NCBI RefSeq assembly: GCF_963576675.1
Contig: NC_088911.1
Location: 28,690,501 to 28,754,500 of the forward strand
DNA: 64,000 nucleotides
Direction: 5' to 3'
From: Euphorbia lathyris
Taxonomy: Eukaryota > Streptophyta > Magnoliopsida > Malpighiales > Euphorbiaceae
Shown: positions 23,801-33,714 of the stretch, one piece after another
How positions within the stretch are numbered: position 1 is the first letter of the stretch
Layout of the letters: the number at the start of each line of letters is the position of its first letter
The notes under the pieces: model-generated
The model's input: only the letters and a program-made list of their open reading frames with translations
Told to the model about the DNA's origin: nothing
The model's database searches: none
Made by a program: the position numbers and the translations under genes

Positions 23801-24265
23801 TTGCGGATGTGGAATGCGGCCTCTCTTCTTATCAGATAACAATAAATCGTTAAAATCTCCCATGCAACACCATGGAAGATTAGAAGTAGAAGCAAGATGC
23901 CTTAGCAAATCCCATGACTCTCTTCTTCTATTTCTTTCTGATATCCCGTAAAAGCCAGTAAAGCGCCATCTTTCTTCCACACTTAACTCCAACTCAACAT
24001 CAATAAAATTCTTATTAAGTTCTAGAACATTAACCACATTCAAATCCCTCCAAAAAAGGCCCAAACCTCCACTTCGACCCACACTGTCTACCCCCACACA
24101 ACCTGTAAAACCCAATCTCCTCCTCAAAGCATCCAACCTACTATAACAAATACGAGTTTTAGACAGAAAAACTAAAAATGGCTTATAACAGCGGACAAGA
24201 TCAACCAACACACCAACTGACCGTGGGTTGCCCAGCCCACGACAGTTCCACGCTAGAATACTCAT
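20824..24265 (-). pseudogene. LINE-2 ORF2: endonuclease, RT and zf-RVT, one nonsense codon
   Basis: The start MSILAWNCRGLGNPRSV at 24265 opens an endonuclease domain (CCMGDFNDLL, GHPFTWERGRG, SSSDHLPILL). The linker with AHWLREGDANTKFFH leads to RT (MHPDKAPGPDGPNP, IILIPKKENP, FRPIAFCNVLYKIV, ALKIDMSKAYDRL, RQGDPLSPYLFILCAEG, catalytic FADDCYLFF). TAG at 22163-22165 follows KVVQ, and the same frame resumes with NEYELASGQVVNFTKSA, GKYLGLPSMIGRS, the thumb, and zf-RVT (RIPAKVRNFLWRVCNDIIPT, CVFCEARMESVMHLFHFC). The LTR cuts the frame near 20824, and the last 20 codons of the open frame are LTR-encoded. Confidence 0.88.
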
Positions 24266-24267
24266 TG

Positions 24268-25182
24268 CTATTGGTGGGCCTGTCCAGCAGGTCCCGCCTC
24301 TGACCCATTTTTTGAGCCCACAATAATGTTAACAATGGAAACACCCCCATCCCCCTCATCGTCCTTTCCTTCTCTCCGCCTACGTTTGGGATCTGCAATA
24401 ACTACACCCTCATCCCCTTTCTTACAGCCAACACTATCATTAATAGCCACAGATTCTACCGACACTGCTGGATCCTTTTTTCCCCCGTTAATATCAATTG
24501 CCATATTTCCAACTCCTACATTTTCTCCTCCACTTCCTCCAAGATCACCACCACTCTCTAAATTCAAAGTACCGCTACCATCGGCCATACTCATTGCTCC
24601 AGAAACTGGCAATCCTCCTTCACGAACTTGATTGACATCAGTAATCAACCATTTAACACCTTTGTTCGGTTGCTTCCTACCAAACTGGGCAAGCATATGT
24701 TGTCCATATGGCCTGATCACCTCTCCAGTTGCAGATTCATATAATTTAGCACATGAGATCTCTATATGATCTAACATACCACATACGAAACAGAACTTTT
24801 TTATTCTTTCAAATTTGAAATCCACCCAAAACCAATCCCCTGTTGTCCTCTTCATCTTCATTCTACGCAGCAGAGGCTTTTGAACATCAATTCTAACTCT
24901 GATTCTCATATAATCACGCCAGATACCCTGAAAATTATTTGGGTCGGAACTAAGGAAAGCACCCATATAATTACCGATAATCATAGCAACACGTTCCGAC
25001 ATGAAACCATGGGGTAGATTATACGCTTGAATCCAGACATCAAGAAAAAATAACTGAATGGATGCAGGAACATCACCTTCTTTCAGTCTATACATGATGA
25101 GAATTTTGTTATCAAAAGTCCAAGGTCCATTCTCCAGAACCTGACGAACATCCACTTCATGGCAGAACTGGAACAGGAACAA
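24268..25182 (-). pseudogene. LINE-2 ORF1, N-terminally truncated DUF4283 and CCHC protein
   Basis: The frame is open for 304 codons and begins within the DUF4283 core (FLFQFCHEVDVRQVLENGPW), so the domain's N-terminal part is missing. It continues with LDVWIQAYNLPHGF, YMRIRVRIDV and the zinc knuckle CFVCGMLDHIEISC, then a Gly/Ser/Asp-rich tail. No internal stop is present. The frame ends AHQ and stops two bases before the ORF2 start. The product would be an RNA-binding LINE protein, but the truncation makes it non-functional by comparison with LINE-1 and LINE-3 ORF1. Confidence 0.8.
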
Positions 25183-25203
25183 AAATGGGTTAATTGCTCA
25201 CAA

Positions 25204-25665
25204 GTCATTATAAAACCACAAATAACATCTATAATATTAACTAATAAGTCATTAATTCATAAAAAAAAACATTTAATATTTAAAACTACTTGAATTTACA
25301 TTGAAGAAATCGATAGTCAAGGTTGGCCAGATGAGGGAAGAAGACAACAAATTTAGGAATTTCAATTTTTTAGGGTACCGTATCGCTCACACAAAGATGT
25401 TCAATTTCAGTTTTTTAGGGTTCACTCGCAATTTTGTGCCTTTATATACTAGTGGGTCGGGTTATTTAATTTTAATCTTTATATTTTCTAATTTTTTTTT
25501 TAAAAACCCCTATACTTTCTAAGTTTTTTAAAAAAAACCCTAAAGTATCTCCAGTGTGTTCCCGCGTATCCCCTAATTTAAAAAGAAAAAAGAAAAAAGG
25601 GGATACTTTCCAGGTGTGTCTCATACATATCCCGTCGTATCCCCGCCGTGTCCCCTACTCGCAGG
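25204..25665 (+). repeat. Arm repeat, copy A (element X right arm, truncated)
   Basis: From AACATTTAATATTTAAAACTAC onward this closely matches copy B (31905-32286) for about 390 bp. Shared blocks include AGATGAGGGAAGAAGACAAC, TTCAATTTTTTAGGGTA and GTATCGCTCACA. Its start (ATTATAAAACCACAAATAAC) also recurs at 26209-26243. It ends at CTACTCG where a hAT-like end begins, so the terminal part seen in copy B is missing here. Confidence 0.8.
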
Positions 25666-26209
25666 CCCGTCCCTGAGCATGGGCTGAAGGGGCGCCTGCC
25701 CAGGGCCCAAGGATGAGAGGGGCCCATTATAATAATATATTAGTATTATTATATACTTTTAAACTATACTTAATTAAATTTTAAAAAATATACTTGATTG
25801 ACATTAGATTCTTTCCAAATTAGTCTTTTCAAATTTAAAATGTTGGCATCAAATTAAATTAAAAAAAAAATTATACTTGATTAAAAACATGGGCATCATT
25901 ACTAAATAGTTTCCAAATCCTCTAATTTATCTCAGATTCTTTCCAAATTTCCTAATAAAAATGTTAGACATCAAATTCCTAATTTATCTCAGAGTCTTTT
26001 TATAATTATCTCTCACCCATCAATCCTAATAAAAATTTATAATTTATCTCTCATTTCTTTAATCCCACTCCAATCCCAAAGAATATTAAACAGTATTATT
26101 ATTTCATCTTCAATTCATCAGCTATATAATCAATTTTGTTCTCTAATCACCTCACTATGAAACTTCCAATTTCTAATAGACTTTGTTTTTTGTGTATTAT
26201 TATTATTTC
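25666..26209 (+). mobile_element. hAT-like element fragment, left end only
   Basis: It begins CAGGCCCGTCCCTGAGCATG and continues CCCAGGGCCC and GAGGGGCCCATTATAA, a layout common to plant non-autonomous hAT elements. AT-rich sequence follows. I find no matching right terminus before the next repeat at 26209, so the element is truncated or rearranged. No 8-bp duplication was found. Confidence 0.55.
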
Positions 26210-26264
26210 ATTATAAAACCACAAATAACATCTATAATATTAAAGAGGCCAAAACAACACAACA

Positions 26265-27112
26265 CATATTTCCCTAGGATCGAGTCCGAGCGAGGGAAGT
26301 CGGAGGAAGAACCAAGTGCGAGCAACAAGCGAGTAAAGAGGCCAAAACAATACAACACATCTGCTCAGACACGCCCCGCGTGTACTTGGACACGCTCCGC
26401 GTGTATTTGGGATTGATCCGGAGAAGGTCGGGAAGGTCACATATGTAGGGCACGCTCCGCATGGAAGAAAGCATGCCCTGCGTACTTGTGGGTTTGATCC
26501 GGAGAAGAGTTCAACAGCCAAAGTACGCCCCGTGTAAAATGGCTACTGATCCAGAGAATGGCTCATCAGCCAAAGTACGCCCCGCGTATTTCTGAGTACG
26601 TCCCGTGTAAAATGGCTACTGATCCAGAGAATGGCTCATCAACCAAAGTACACCCCGCGTACTTTTGGATATGCCCCGTGTACTTGCACTTTTCAAGAAC
26701 TTGCTCCTTACTCTAGCTTCCTGGTTATTTACACCTTTGGTCCCTCAGCTCCTCCCCCTCCTCCAAATCAACCCCTTCCACTTATCTTTACCCCATTTAC
26801 CCCTTATCTTTATGTTCTAATTAGCTAAGCTCTTTACCCTTTATGTAATTAGGCAAGTAGGGTTTTTGAGATGATATAAATTCATCTCTTTCTTGTAATT
26901 CTTCTTTAAATTTTTATTAATCAAATTAAAACTCTTCTTCAAGAAGCTTTGTTAAGGTTTATCCTTCAACAATGGGGATTTTGTTATTCCTATGGATTTA
27001 GTCCATGAATTGGGATCCACTCCTTCTAGTTTAGCTAGATAAGTTGTTGATCTTTGTTAGTTTACGATTAAAACTAACACGTCACGTTTTCAGATAAATC
27101 CGATCTGTATCA
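26265..27112 (+). repeat. Left LTR of LTR element 2
   Basis: It matches 31023-31902 and ends GTATCA. The first ten bases of the right LTR (TGATGAGGGG) are missing here. The sequence before it (AGAGGCCAAAACAACACAAC) is instead a near copy of an internal LTR segment at about 26338. It contains several GGCTACTGATCCAGAGAATG units and palindromic ACGCCCCGCGTGT motifs. A TATA box lies at 26875-26880. Confidence 0.85.
26875..26880 (+). promoter_or_regulatory. Predicted TATA box in left LTR of LTR element 2
   Basis: TATAAA in the context GAGATGATATAAATTC is conserved at the same place in the right LTR (31665-31670). It lies about 240 bp before the LTR end. Confidence 0.5.
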
Positions 27113-27114
27113 GT

Positions 27115-27127
27115 TGGTATCAGAGCC
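27115..27127 (+). other. Primer-binding site, initiator tRNA-Met type
   Basis: TGGTATCAGAGCC starts two bases after the left LTR. It is the usual plant LTR-element PBS complementary to the 3' end of initiator tRNA-Met. Confidence 0.85.
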
Positions 27128-27215
27128 GATCGTTTTCCTTGAACGGAGACTTCTTTCAACAACGATTCAACCGAGTTACTTATAAGCCTTAAAGGAACGT
27201 CTTGAAGCCGAGACA

Positions 27216-28862
27216 ATGGAGATGAGGCTCCAATATGCCGAAATGTTGAGAAAGACAAGAGAGAACTTGGAGCAAGAAGAAATGGAGAGACTCCAAAGGG
27301 GAACCCGAAATAGTAGAATACGACAACATCGAGCCCAACGGAAAAGAGATGGAGAAACCACTATTTCACCTCCTAAAGATTCATCCCAAATCTGTCCCAT
27401 TTTACACAAGGAGGAGGTAAATCCAAAGCTTTCAAATCTTGATGTGGAAGTTGTGGGTATGCCTATTATTAGTGATGATTTGGTTGTTTGTGATGTTGAA
27501 GTGGATTTAAGTTCTCATTGTGGATTTATTGTTAATGAAATTGTTGATGAGAATTTAAATGTATGTGTGAATGAGGAGGAGTGGGAATTGAGAGGTGGAA
27601 GTTTTGAGGAAACCCATGTTGAGAAGGGTACCCCCCAAGTGTTTGATGAAATGCCCCTTAGGCATAGCCACATATGTATGCTTAAGGACATTAAGGATAT
27701 TTGTCTTGAAGAGGGGGAGAAGGAGTTTGGGCTTGTTAATCTCTTTGAGGAGCATGGTGAAATTCATTTATGTGTGGAGATTGATGGCTATGGAGATAGG
27801 AGAGATGTTGGTGGTTCTACCATATTGGGTTGTAGCATGTCTTTTGAGTCGGATGGCTTGGCACGTGAGTTTGTCGGTTCGAATTGTGAAGAGGAGTGTG
27901 AGGAAACGAGAGGTCATGGGAAAAGACGGATCGTGGATGAAGATGAAATTGAATTTGAATACAACCATGAAGAAGAGGAGTTAGAAGATGGAATTGCTGA
28001 AGAGGAGAACCAATCCGAGAATGAGCTAGTAAGACATGAGGAGTGTGATTATTATGAAGGCGAATTCGAGGATGAGGTTGAAGAGAGAGAGAGCATGCTT
28101 CTGAAGATGAAATATGTGAGGAAGGTGAACTTTGTCATAGTGCATATGAGTTTGATTATGATGAAGATGGTAGAGTTTACCATGAGGAGGATGAATGTCA
28201 ACGGATTGAGTGGAACCAATATGGGACCGCTTATGAGGAAGACGGAGATTGGGTCTACTATGATGAGAATGGGCGTCGGTGTGTTGAGTGGGATCGACAC
28301 GGGGCTCCCTACGAAGATAATGAAGGTAGATTCCATTATGATGATGAGTTGGAGGCTGTTGAACGGTCCTATAACGAAGATATCTATGAGTATGGTGGAG
28401 GTAGGTTCCATCATGATGATGAGTTGGGGAATGTAGAGTGGGACCGAAATGAAGGCACTTATGAGTATGGTGAGGGTCGGCTCCGAGATGACCATGAGAC
28501 GGAAAATGTAGAGTGGGGTCGGAACGAAGATACTTATGAGCATGATGATGGTCGGTTCTGAGATGACTATGAGTCGGGAAATGTTGGGTGGAACCGAAAT
28601 GAAGATGCTTGTGATGATGAAGAAAATCGGTTCCAAGTTGAGGATGAGTCGGGAAGTGTTGAGTATGAAGACACCTATAAAGTTGATGATGATGGCAATG
28701 AGCACAATGTGTATTTGGTGACTCGGGTTCCAATGCCTAGTGAAGAAGAGCCTAGCCAACGTCATCGATTATTTAGAACTCGATGCTTAGTTCGTGGGAA
28801 GAAGTGTGAGATGGTGATCGACGGAGGAAGCCAAGTGAATATCATTAGTCGGTTCGTTTGGG
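27216..28862 (+). pseudogene. LTR element 2, first frame: gag-like start, acidic 25-residue repeats, retropepsin start
   Basis: ATG at 27216 opens MEMRLQYAEMLRKTRENLEQ, a charged coiled-coil-like segment, followed by a Val/Asp/Glu-rich region and HEEEELEDGIAEEE. I see no gag capsid domain or CCHC knuckle. The register changes at a GA run (28081-28092). After it the frame encodes seven copies of a roughly 25-residue acidic repeat (for example GNVEWDRNEGTYEYGEGRL), with anchor Trp or equivalent codons at 28211, 28289, 28364, 28439, 28514, 28589 and 28664. TGA at 28559-28561 interrupts it. The frame then reaches RLFRTRCLVRGKKCEMVIDG, the start of a retropepsin with an Asp-Gly-Gly active site, and shifts register again near 28850-28862. 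Confidence 0.72.
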
Positions 28863-31001
28863 TTGGTTCCCGAGCCACATCCTAGACCTTACCGCCTTGG
28901 TTGGGTCAACGAGGTGGAAAAGCTTCAAGTTACTCATTGGTGTAAGGTTCCTTTCACTATTGGAGCTTATGGGGATGAAGCTATGTGTGATGTTGTGGAG
29001 ATGGGTGCTTGTGATGTGCTACTTGGTAGGCCATGGCAATTTGATTGTGATGCCTCACATGCGGGAAGAAGCAACACCTACACCATACGCAAAGGCGGAA
29101 TCCGATATGTCCTTATACCTTTGAAGAGTTCTCATAGTAAGAAAATGGAGACCACTTTGGGAGATTGTCCAACTCGGGAGTTGAATGTGAATGGGTGCAT
29201 TGGTGGAACGGGTGAGACATTGAGTCATCTTGATTTGGGTTCCATGGCTGAAATAGCTAGCCACTCTCCTAATGAAGTCAAATCCCAAGAGGGGAATGAA
29301 GTTGAGACGGGGAGTAGCAAAGTTGGAAGCGGTGAAGTAGAGCCGATGCTCAAGGGTGACAAGCACGTGTTTTTCAACGAGCCACCTAAAGGGCTTCCTA
29401 AAGGACTTCCACCTTTGAGGAAGCTACCACATGACATAGCATGGGATCCGGGAGATAGTGCACCTAGCTCTACATATAGTGAGCTGATCTCTAGAGAGGA
29501 GGAGGAAGGTTGCTCTATGAAGCCTATTGATAGCATCGAGATGCCTAGCACATGCCACATACAAAAGAATCGAGTCACTTATTGGGTAAAATCTGAACTT
29601 ATTCTTTTATGCTTTATTGAGATATTTGCGTTGGAATCTTGGATGTGTATGTTGAGGGAGGACCTTCCCGATGATGAGCTTATAGGAGATGATCTTGTTG
29701 TGGGAAGTGTGAGCTCTATGTTGAGGGAGAACCTTCCCTATGAGGAGCCCATGAGAGGTGATCTTGTTGAGAGAAATGGGAGCTTTATATTGAGGGAGGA
29801 CCTTCCCTATGATGGAACCATGAGGGGTGATTTTGTTGTGGGCTTTGATGATTGTCCATTGAAGGGGAATGGCTTCCCGGGGAACATAGAACGGATGGAA
29901 AGAGATCAAGACTTGGTAAACTCGCAACTCATTATTTTGTGCTTTATTGCTATGTATATGTGGGGGTATATGTGGTGCTTGTTGAAGAAGCATCAACCCT
30001 ATGAGGAGTCAATGAGAAGCGATCTTGTGATGAAGAGAGTGGGGTTTGTGAAGTCTTTGAGGAATGGGGATAGCCGCCCGAGAGATGTTGAGAAGGTAGA
30101 AGAAATTCAAGACTTGGGGATTGAGGGCCAAGTTAGTAAGGTAGCAAGTCTTGAAGTTCCGGGATTGTTAACCCAAGGTGAGGATGGAGCTACTATATGT
30201 GTACTTGGGTTCACTATGATGTGGGTTGACGAGTGTCGCCGAGATATTCCGTTTGATGTGGGCCATGGGCAAGGAGATAATGAGCATGATAGCCAAGTTA
30301 GTGGAATGAGTGATAGCAAAGTCCGTGCATATTCAATTCAAAGTCATGTTTGGGTTGTGAAGAGTACTCAAGGGATCGCTCCAATTTGGGTTGATATATG
30401 GCGTCGGGACATGTCATGTGAAGTTGGCTATGTGCGAGTGGAGGTTGAGCCTAGCATCCGGGTTGATGGCGTGAGGTACATTTAGATCCGGGCATATTCG
30501 ACTCAAGATCATGTTGGGGTTTTGAAGAATACTTGTGAGATTGATTCTAGTTGGGTTGATATGTGTCATCGGGATATTCCATTCGAGGTAGGCCATGAGT
30601 GGAAGAAGGTTGTGTTGATTCCTCAAGTTCGTGATGGAGAGATCAAGAGGGTCTATGGGTGGTCCGTGCAACCAAATGAGGGGCGTTGGAAGACCATCCA
30701 AGCATTCAATGGGAAGTGGTTTGACAAGCTTCGCCAAGACATACCATTTGATGTTGGTAGAACATCCGATATTGGTGGAGATTGGGAGGTGAGCACCACG
30801 GAAGATGAAGTCCGGGGTGAAGCACTTGTTGAGGTATGGGGAAAAGCTCGTGAGGAGAGGGTGAGTCCGGTAATATTTGGAGTGGACTCCTTGAATTCAT
30901 CTCGAACAACACCTTGGTTCGATTTGAGGGCTTGGGTTCATTCACATCGAACACGTCTCACCAATATATATCAAGCAACTTGGGGTCAAGTTCTTTTTTA
31001 A
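28863..31001 (+). pseudogene. LTR element 2, second frame: retropepsin end, then 23- and 55-residue tandem repeats in place of pol
   Basis: The frame opens in the protease C-terminal half (PEPHPRPYRLGWVNEVEKLQ, CDVVEMGACDVLLGRPWQFD, NTYTIRKGGI), normal for plant Ty3 elements. The usual RT-preceding linker is recognisable (GLPKGLPPLRKLPHDI), but no RT motif follows. Three units with LRE(D/N)LPY-type cores start 69 bp apart (29649, 29718, 29787), and a related unit starts at 29979. Four W-V/F-D-x-x-x-R-x-D units then follow with Trp codons at 30222, 30387, 30552 and 30717, exactly 165 bp apart. One TAG lies at 30483-30485 and the frame otherwise stays open to the stop at 31001. The function of the repeat region is unknown. 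Confidence 0.75.
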
Positions 31002-31012
31002 GAGAGAGTGAA

Positions 31013-31902
31013 TGATGAGGGGCATATTTCCCTAGGATCGAGTCTGGGCGAAGGAAGTCGGAGGAAGAACCAAGTGCGAGCAACAAGCGAGTAAAGAGGC
31101 CAAAACAATACAACACATCTGCTCAGACACGCCCCGCGTGTACTTGGACACGCTCCGCGTGTATTTGGGATTGATCCGGAGAAGGTCGGGAAGGTCACAT
31201 ATGCAGGGCTCGGATTGGGCATGCTTCGCGTGGAAGAAAACACGCCCTGCGTACTTGTGGGTTTGATCCGGAGAAGAGTTCAACAGCCAAAGTACGCCTC
31301 GCGTATTTCTGAGTACGCCCCGTGTAAAATGGCTACTGATCCAGAGAATGGCTCATCAACCAAAGTACGCCCCGCGTATTTCTAAGTATACCCCGTGTAA
31401 AATGGCTACTGATCCAGAGTATGGCTCATCAGCCAAAGTACGCCCCGCGTACTTTTGGATACGCCCCGTGTACTTGCACTTTTCAAGAACTTGCTCCTTA
31501 CTCTAGCTTCCTGGTTATTTACACCTTTGGTCCCTCAGCTCCTCCCCCTCCTCCAAATCAACCCCCTCCACTTATCTTTACCCTATTTACCCCTTATCTT
31601 TATGTTCTAATTAGCTAAGCTCTTTACCCTTTATGTAATTAGGCAAGTAGGGTTTTTGAGATGATATAAATTCATCTCTTTCTTGTAATTCTTCTTTAAC
31701 TTTTTATCAATCAAATTAAAACTCTTCTTCAAGAAGCTTTGTTAAGGTTTATCCTTCAACAATGGGGATTTTGTTATTCCTATGGATTTAGTCCATGAAT
31801 TGGGATCCACTCCTTCTAGTTTAGCTAGATAAGTTGTTGATCTTTGTTAGTTTACGATTAAAACTAACACGTCACGTTTTCAGATAAATCTGATCCGTAT
31901 CA
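31013..31902 (+). repeat. Right LTR of LTR element 2
   Basis: It starts TGATGAGGGGCATATTTCCC after the purine run AAGAGAGAG and ends GTATCA. It matches the left LTR with substitutions and small indels, mainly in the minisatellite of GGCTACTGATCCAGAG units. It carries a TATA box at 31665-31670. Confidence 0.87.
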
Positions 31903-31904
31903 AA

Positions 31905-32286
31905 TAAACATTTAATATTTAAAACTACTTGAATTTGCACAGAAGAAATCAATAGTCGAAGTCGACTAGATGAGGGAAGAAGACAACTAATTTAGGAATT
32001 TCAATTTTTTAGGGTATCGTATCGCTCACATAAAGATTTTCAATTTCAGTTTTTTAGGGTTGAATCGCAATTTTGTGTCTGTATGTACTAGTGGGTAGGG
32101 TTATCTAATTTTAATCTTTATATTTTCTAAGTTTTTTTTAAAAACCCCTGTACTTTCTAAGTTTTGCTAAAAAAACTAAAGTATCCCCGGCGTGTCCCCA
32201 CGTATCTCCTAATTTAAAAAAGAAAAGAAAAAAGGGGATACTTCTCAGCCGTGTCCCATACGTATCCTGTCGTGTCCCTATACTCG
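31905..32286 (+). repeat. Arm repeat, copy B
   Basis: This is the direct-orientation partner of 25267-25665. Unlike copy A it continues into GAGTATCAGATACGCG and the terminal GTATCGGTGCTTCATAGG of the possible outer element. Its upstream continuation (26209-26243) was separated from it by LTR element 2. Confidence 0.8.
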
Positions 32287-32344
32287 GAGTATCAGATACG
32301 CGTATGTTGACCTCCGAAAAGTATCGGTGCTTCATAGGATTTAA

Positions 32345-33527
32345 CACATCAAAGTTGTCTCATCCAATCAAGGACGGATATAGGGAGATTTAAGCGCCAC
32401 TGGTTTGTCGAGCTAATTTTTTTTATAGAAATGTATACATGGTTTTGTTTTTTTTTTACATAAAAGCATTCAAAAAAATATTAATTCAGCACCTATAAAT
32501 CACAAGGACCACCACAACCATCTTCCGTAGTGAATCATGGATCCAATAACACTATATGGAAGAGCCAAATTTGGATTGTTTAATTAAGAACGGCTTAATA
32601 CATCATTTGCCCCTTGAATTTGTTTAAAAAATTTGATTGGCCCATGAAAATGTTCAGATAGCCCCATCAACTTGCATAAAATGTTATCAATTAATCATCC
32701 GGTTGTAAAAAATTAAGTTACATACAAAATGTGCATTGCACGCGTCTTGAAAAAGTAAAACAACCAAGATTAGGGTATTCGGTTCCAATATTAAAGAAGA
32801 CAAGTCTTACAATTGACTAAGTAAGAACTTTTTTTAATATGTTTTAATCTATTTTGTAAATTATATAATAAAATTTTAAGAATCATGCAACATATTTTTC
32901 GCATGCATCTTAATTTTTTACAACTGAGTGACTAATTTATTATATTTTAAGCAAGTTGAGGGGGTTGTCTGAATATTTTATACAAGTTGAGGGGTTATCG
33001 GGGCACTTTAAAAATTTAGAGAGCCAATCAAGTTTTTTGAACAAGTTCCGAGGACAAATGATATATTAAGCCATTAAGTTAAAAATAAATTAATTAAAAT
33101 TTAATAAATTTGTAGGTATTCCAATTGGTTGTATTTGAAATATACTTCAAGACTGTATTGATATCTAAAATTAAAATAATCATGTTTGCTGACTTCAGAA
33201 ATCATTTTAACCCTTAATTGGTATCTATAAAAGCAAAAACAAGCTATATATATATATAAAAGATTTTTTTCAACTCATGCTAAAACACGAATTCTTTAGA
33301 TCATGATATATTTTTTTTTGCCATACCCAAATCGAAATGATTGTTTTGCTCCGATTGAAGACATTTCCTTACTTATATGTTGGAAGTATAAATTATACTC
33401 CCGAAAGATAGATGATAACTGCATGACAAATCCACCCCTCTTAGAAATCGTTACGGATAACCTAGAGTGTAACGACATTTCATACCCAAAGGCAAGGGCA
33501 TTATCCATTGTCCGGTTGTTGAGCTAG
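32345..33527. other. Intergenic DNA containing a MITE
   Basis: Apart from the long-TIR element at 32592-33072 this is AT-rich DNA. Short frames near 33296-33527 show no family motif. Confidence 0.5.
32592..33072. mobile_element. Long-TIR MITE, Mutator-like
   Basis: The left end GGCTTAATACATCATTTGCC and the reverse complement of the right end GGCTTAATATATCATTTGTC match for about 60 bp, including TTGTTTAAAAAATTTGATTG and TTGTTCAAAAAACTTGATTG. The flanks share ATTAAG next to each end. It is non-coding. A related degenerate copy is seen at about 61040-61446 in the TBL intron. Confidence 0.75.
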
Positions 33528-33714
33528 GGTGCAATTTGGAGTTAAACTCTAAAATTGATTATGTGGGTTACTAAACCCAACCCCATATTCACACTTCCAG
33601 CCCCCGAAAAAGATCTAACCGCCCTTTGAACAAAAACTGAAAATTTGAATCCCTCCCAAACTCTCTCAAAGTCTCCCAAATACATTTTCATCCGAATCAA
33701 AGACAACACGTTTG

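Larger units (their letters stand above)
20823..25199 (-). mobile_element. LINE-2, L1-type, truncated at both ends
   Basis: It reads leftwards, ORF1 then ORF2. The 5' end starts inside the DUF4283 domain near 25199, so about the first third of ORF1 is missing. The 3' end is cut at 20823 by the Athila-like LTR, just after the block WFGRNKLVCD. RNase H and the tail are absent from the other side of that insertion. No target duplication could be defined. Confidence 0.85.
26265..31902 (+). mobile_element. LTR element 2: Ty3-type, non-autonomous, no RT or integrase
   Basis: Direct LTRs (26265-27112 and 31013-31902) flank 3.9 kb. A PBS TGGTATCAGAGCC follows the left LTR by two bases, and a purine-rich stretch AAGAGAGAG precedes the right LTR. 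The interior has a gag-like N-terminus, an acidic tandem-repeat region, a retropepsin domain and then repeat-built sequence instead of RT, RNase H and integrase. The right LTR end is followed by copy B of the arm repeat. The matching left flank is at 26209-26243, so this element inserted into that repeat. Confidence 0.85.
12393..32338. other. Possible outer TIR element (element X) split over 20 kb by nested insertions
   Basis: At 12393 the sequence CCAATGAAGCAC begins an arm rich in GATACGG and GGTACG motifs. At 32327-32338 GTGCTTCATAGG ends an arm rich in the complementary CGTATCC and GTGTCCC motifs, so the ends match as an 11-of-12 inverted repeat. ATTTAA lies just outside each end (12387-12392 and 32339-32344). 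If these are one element, LINE-2, the Athila-like element, a hAT end and LTR element 2 all lie inside it. The inner right arm is present twice, so rearrangement is also needed. The class is unknown. Confidence 0.4.

Noticed and set aside
28026..28765. Two long overlapping minus-strand frames rich in His and Ile
   Set aside because: They are the complement of the acidic repeat coding region (GAT/GAG codons become ATC/CTC). The plus-strand frame explains the periodicity and leads into the protease.
32345..32420. Possible hAT end near GGACGGATATAGGG
   Set aside because: No matching terminus or 8-bp duplication was found nearby.
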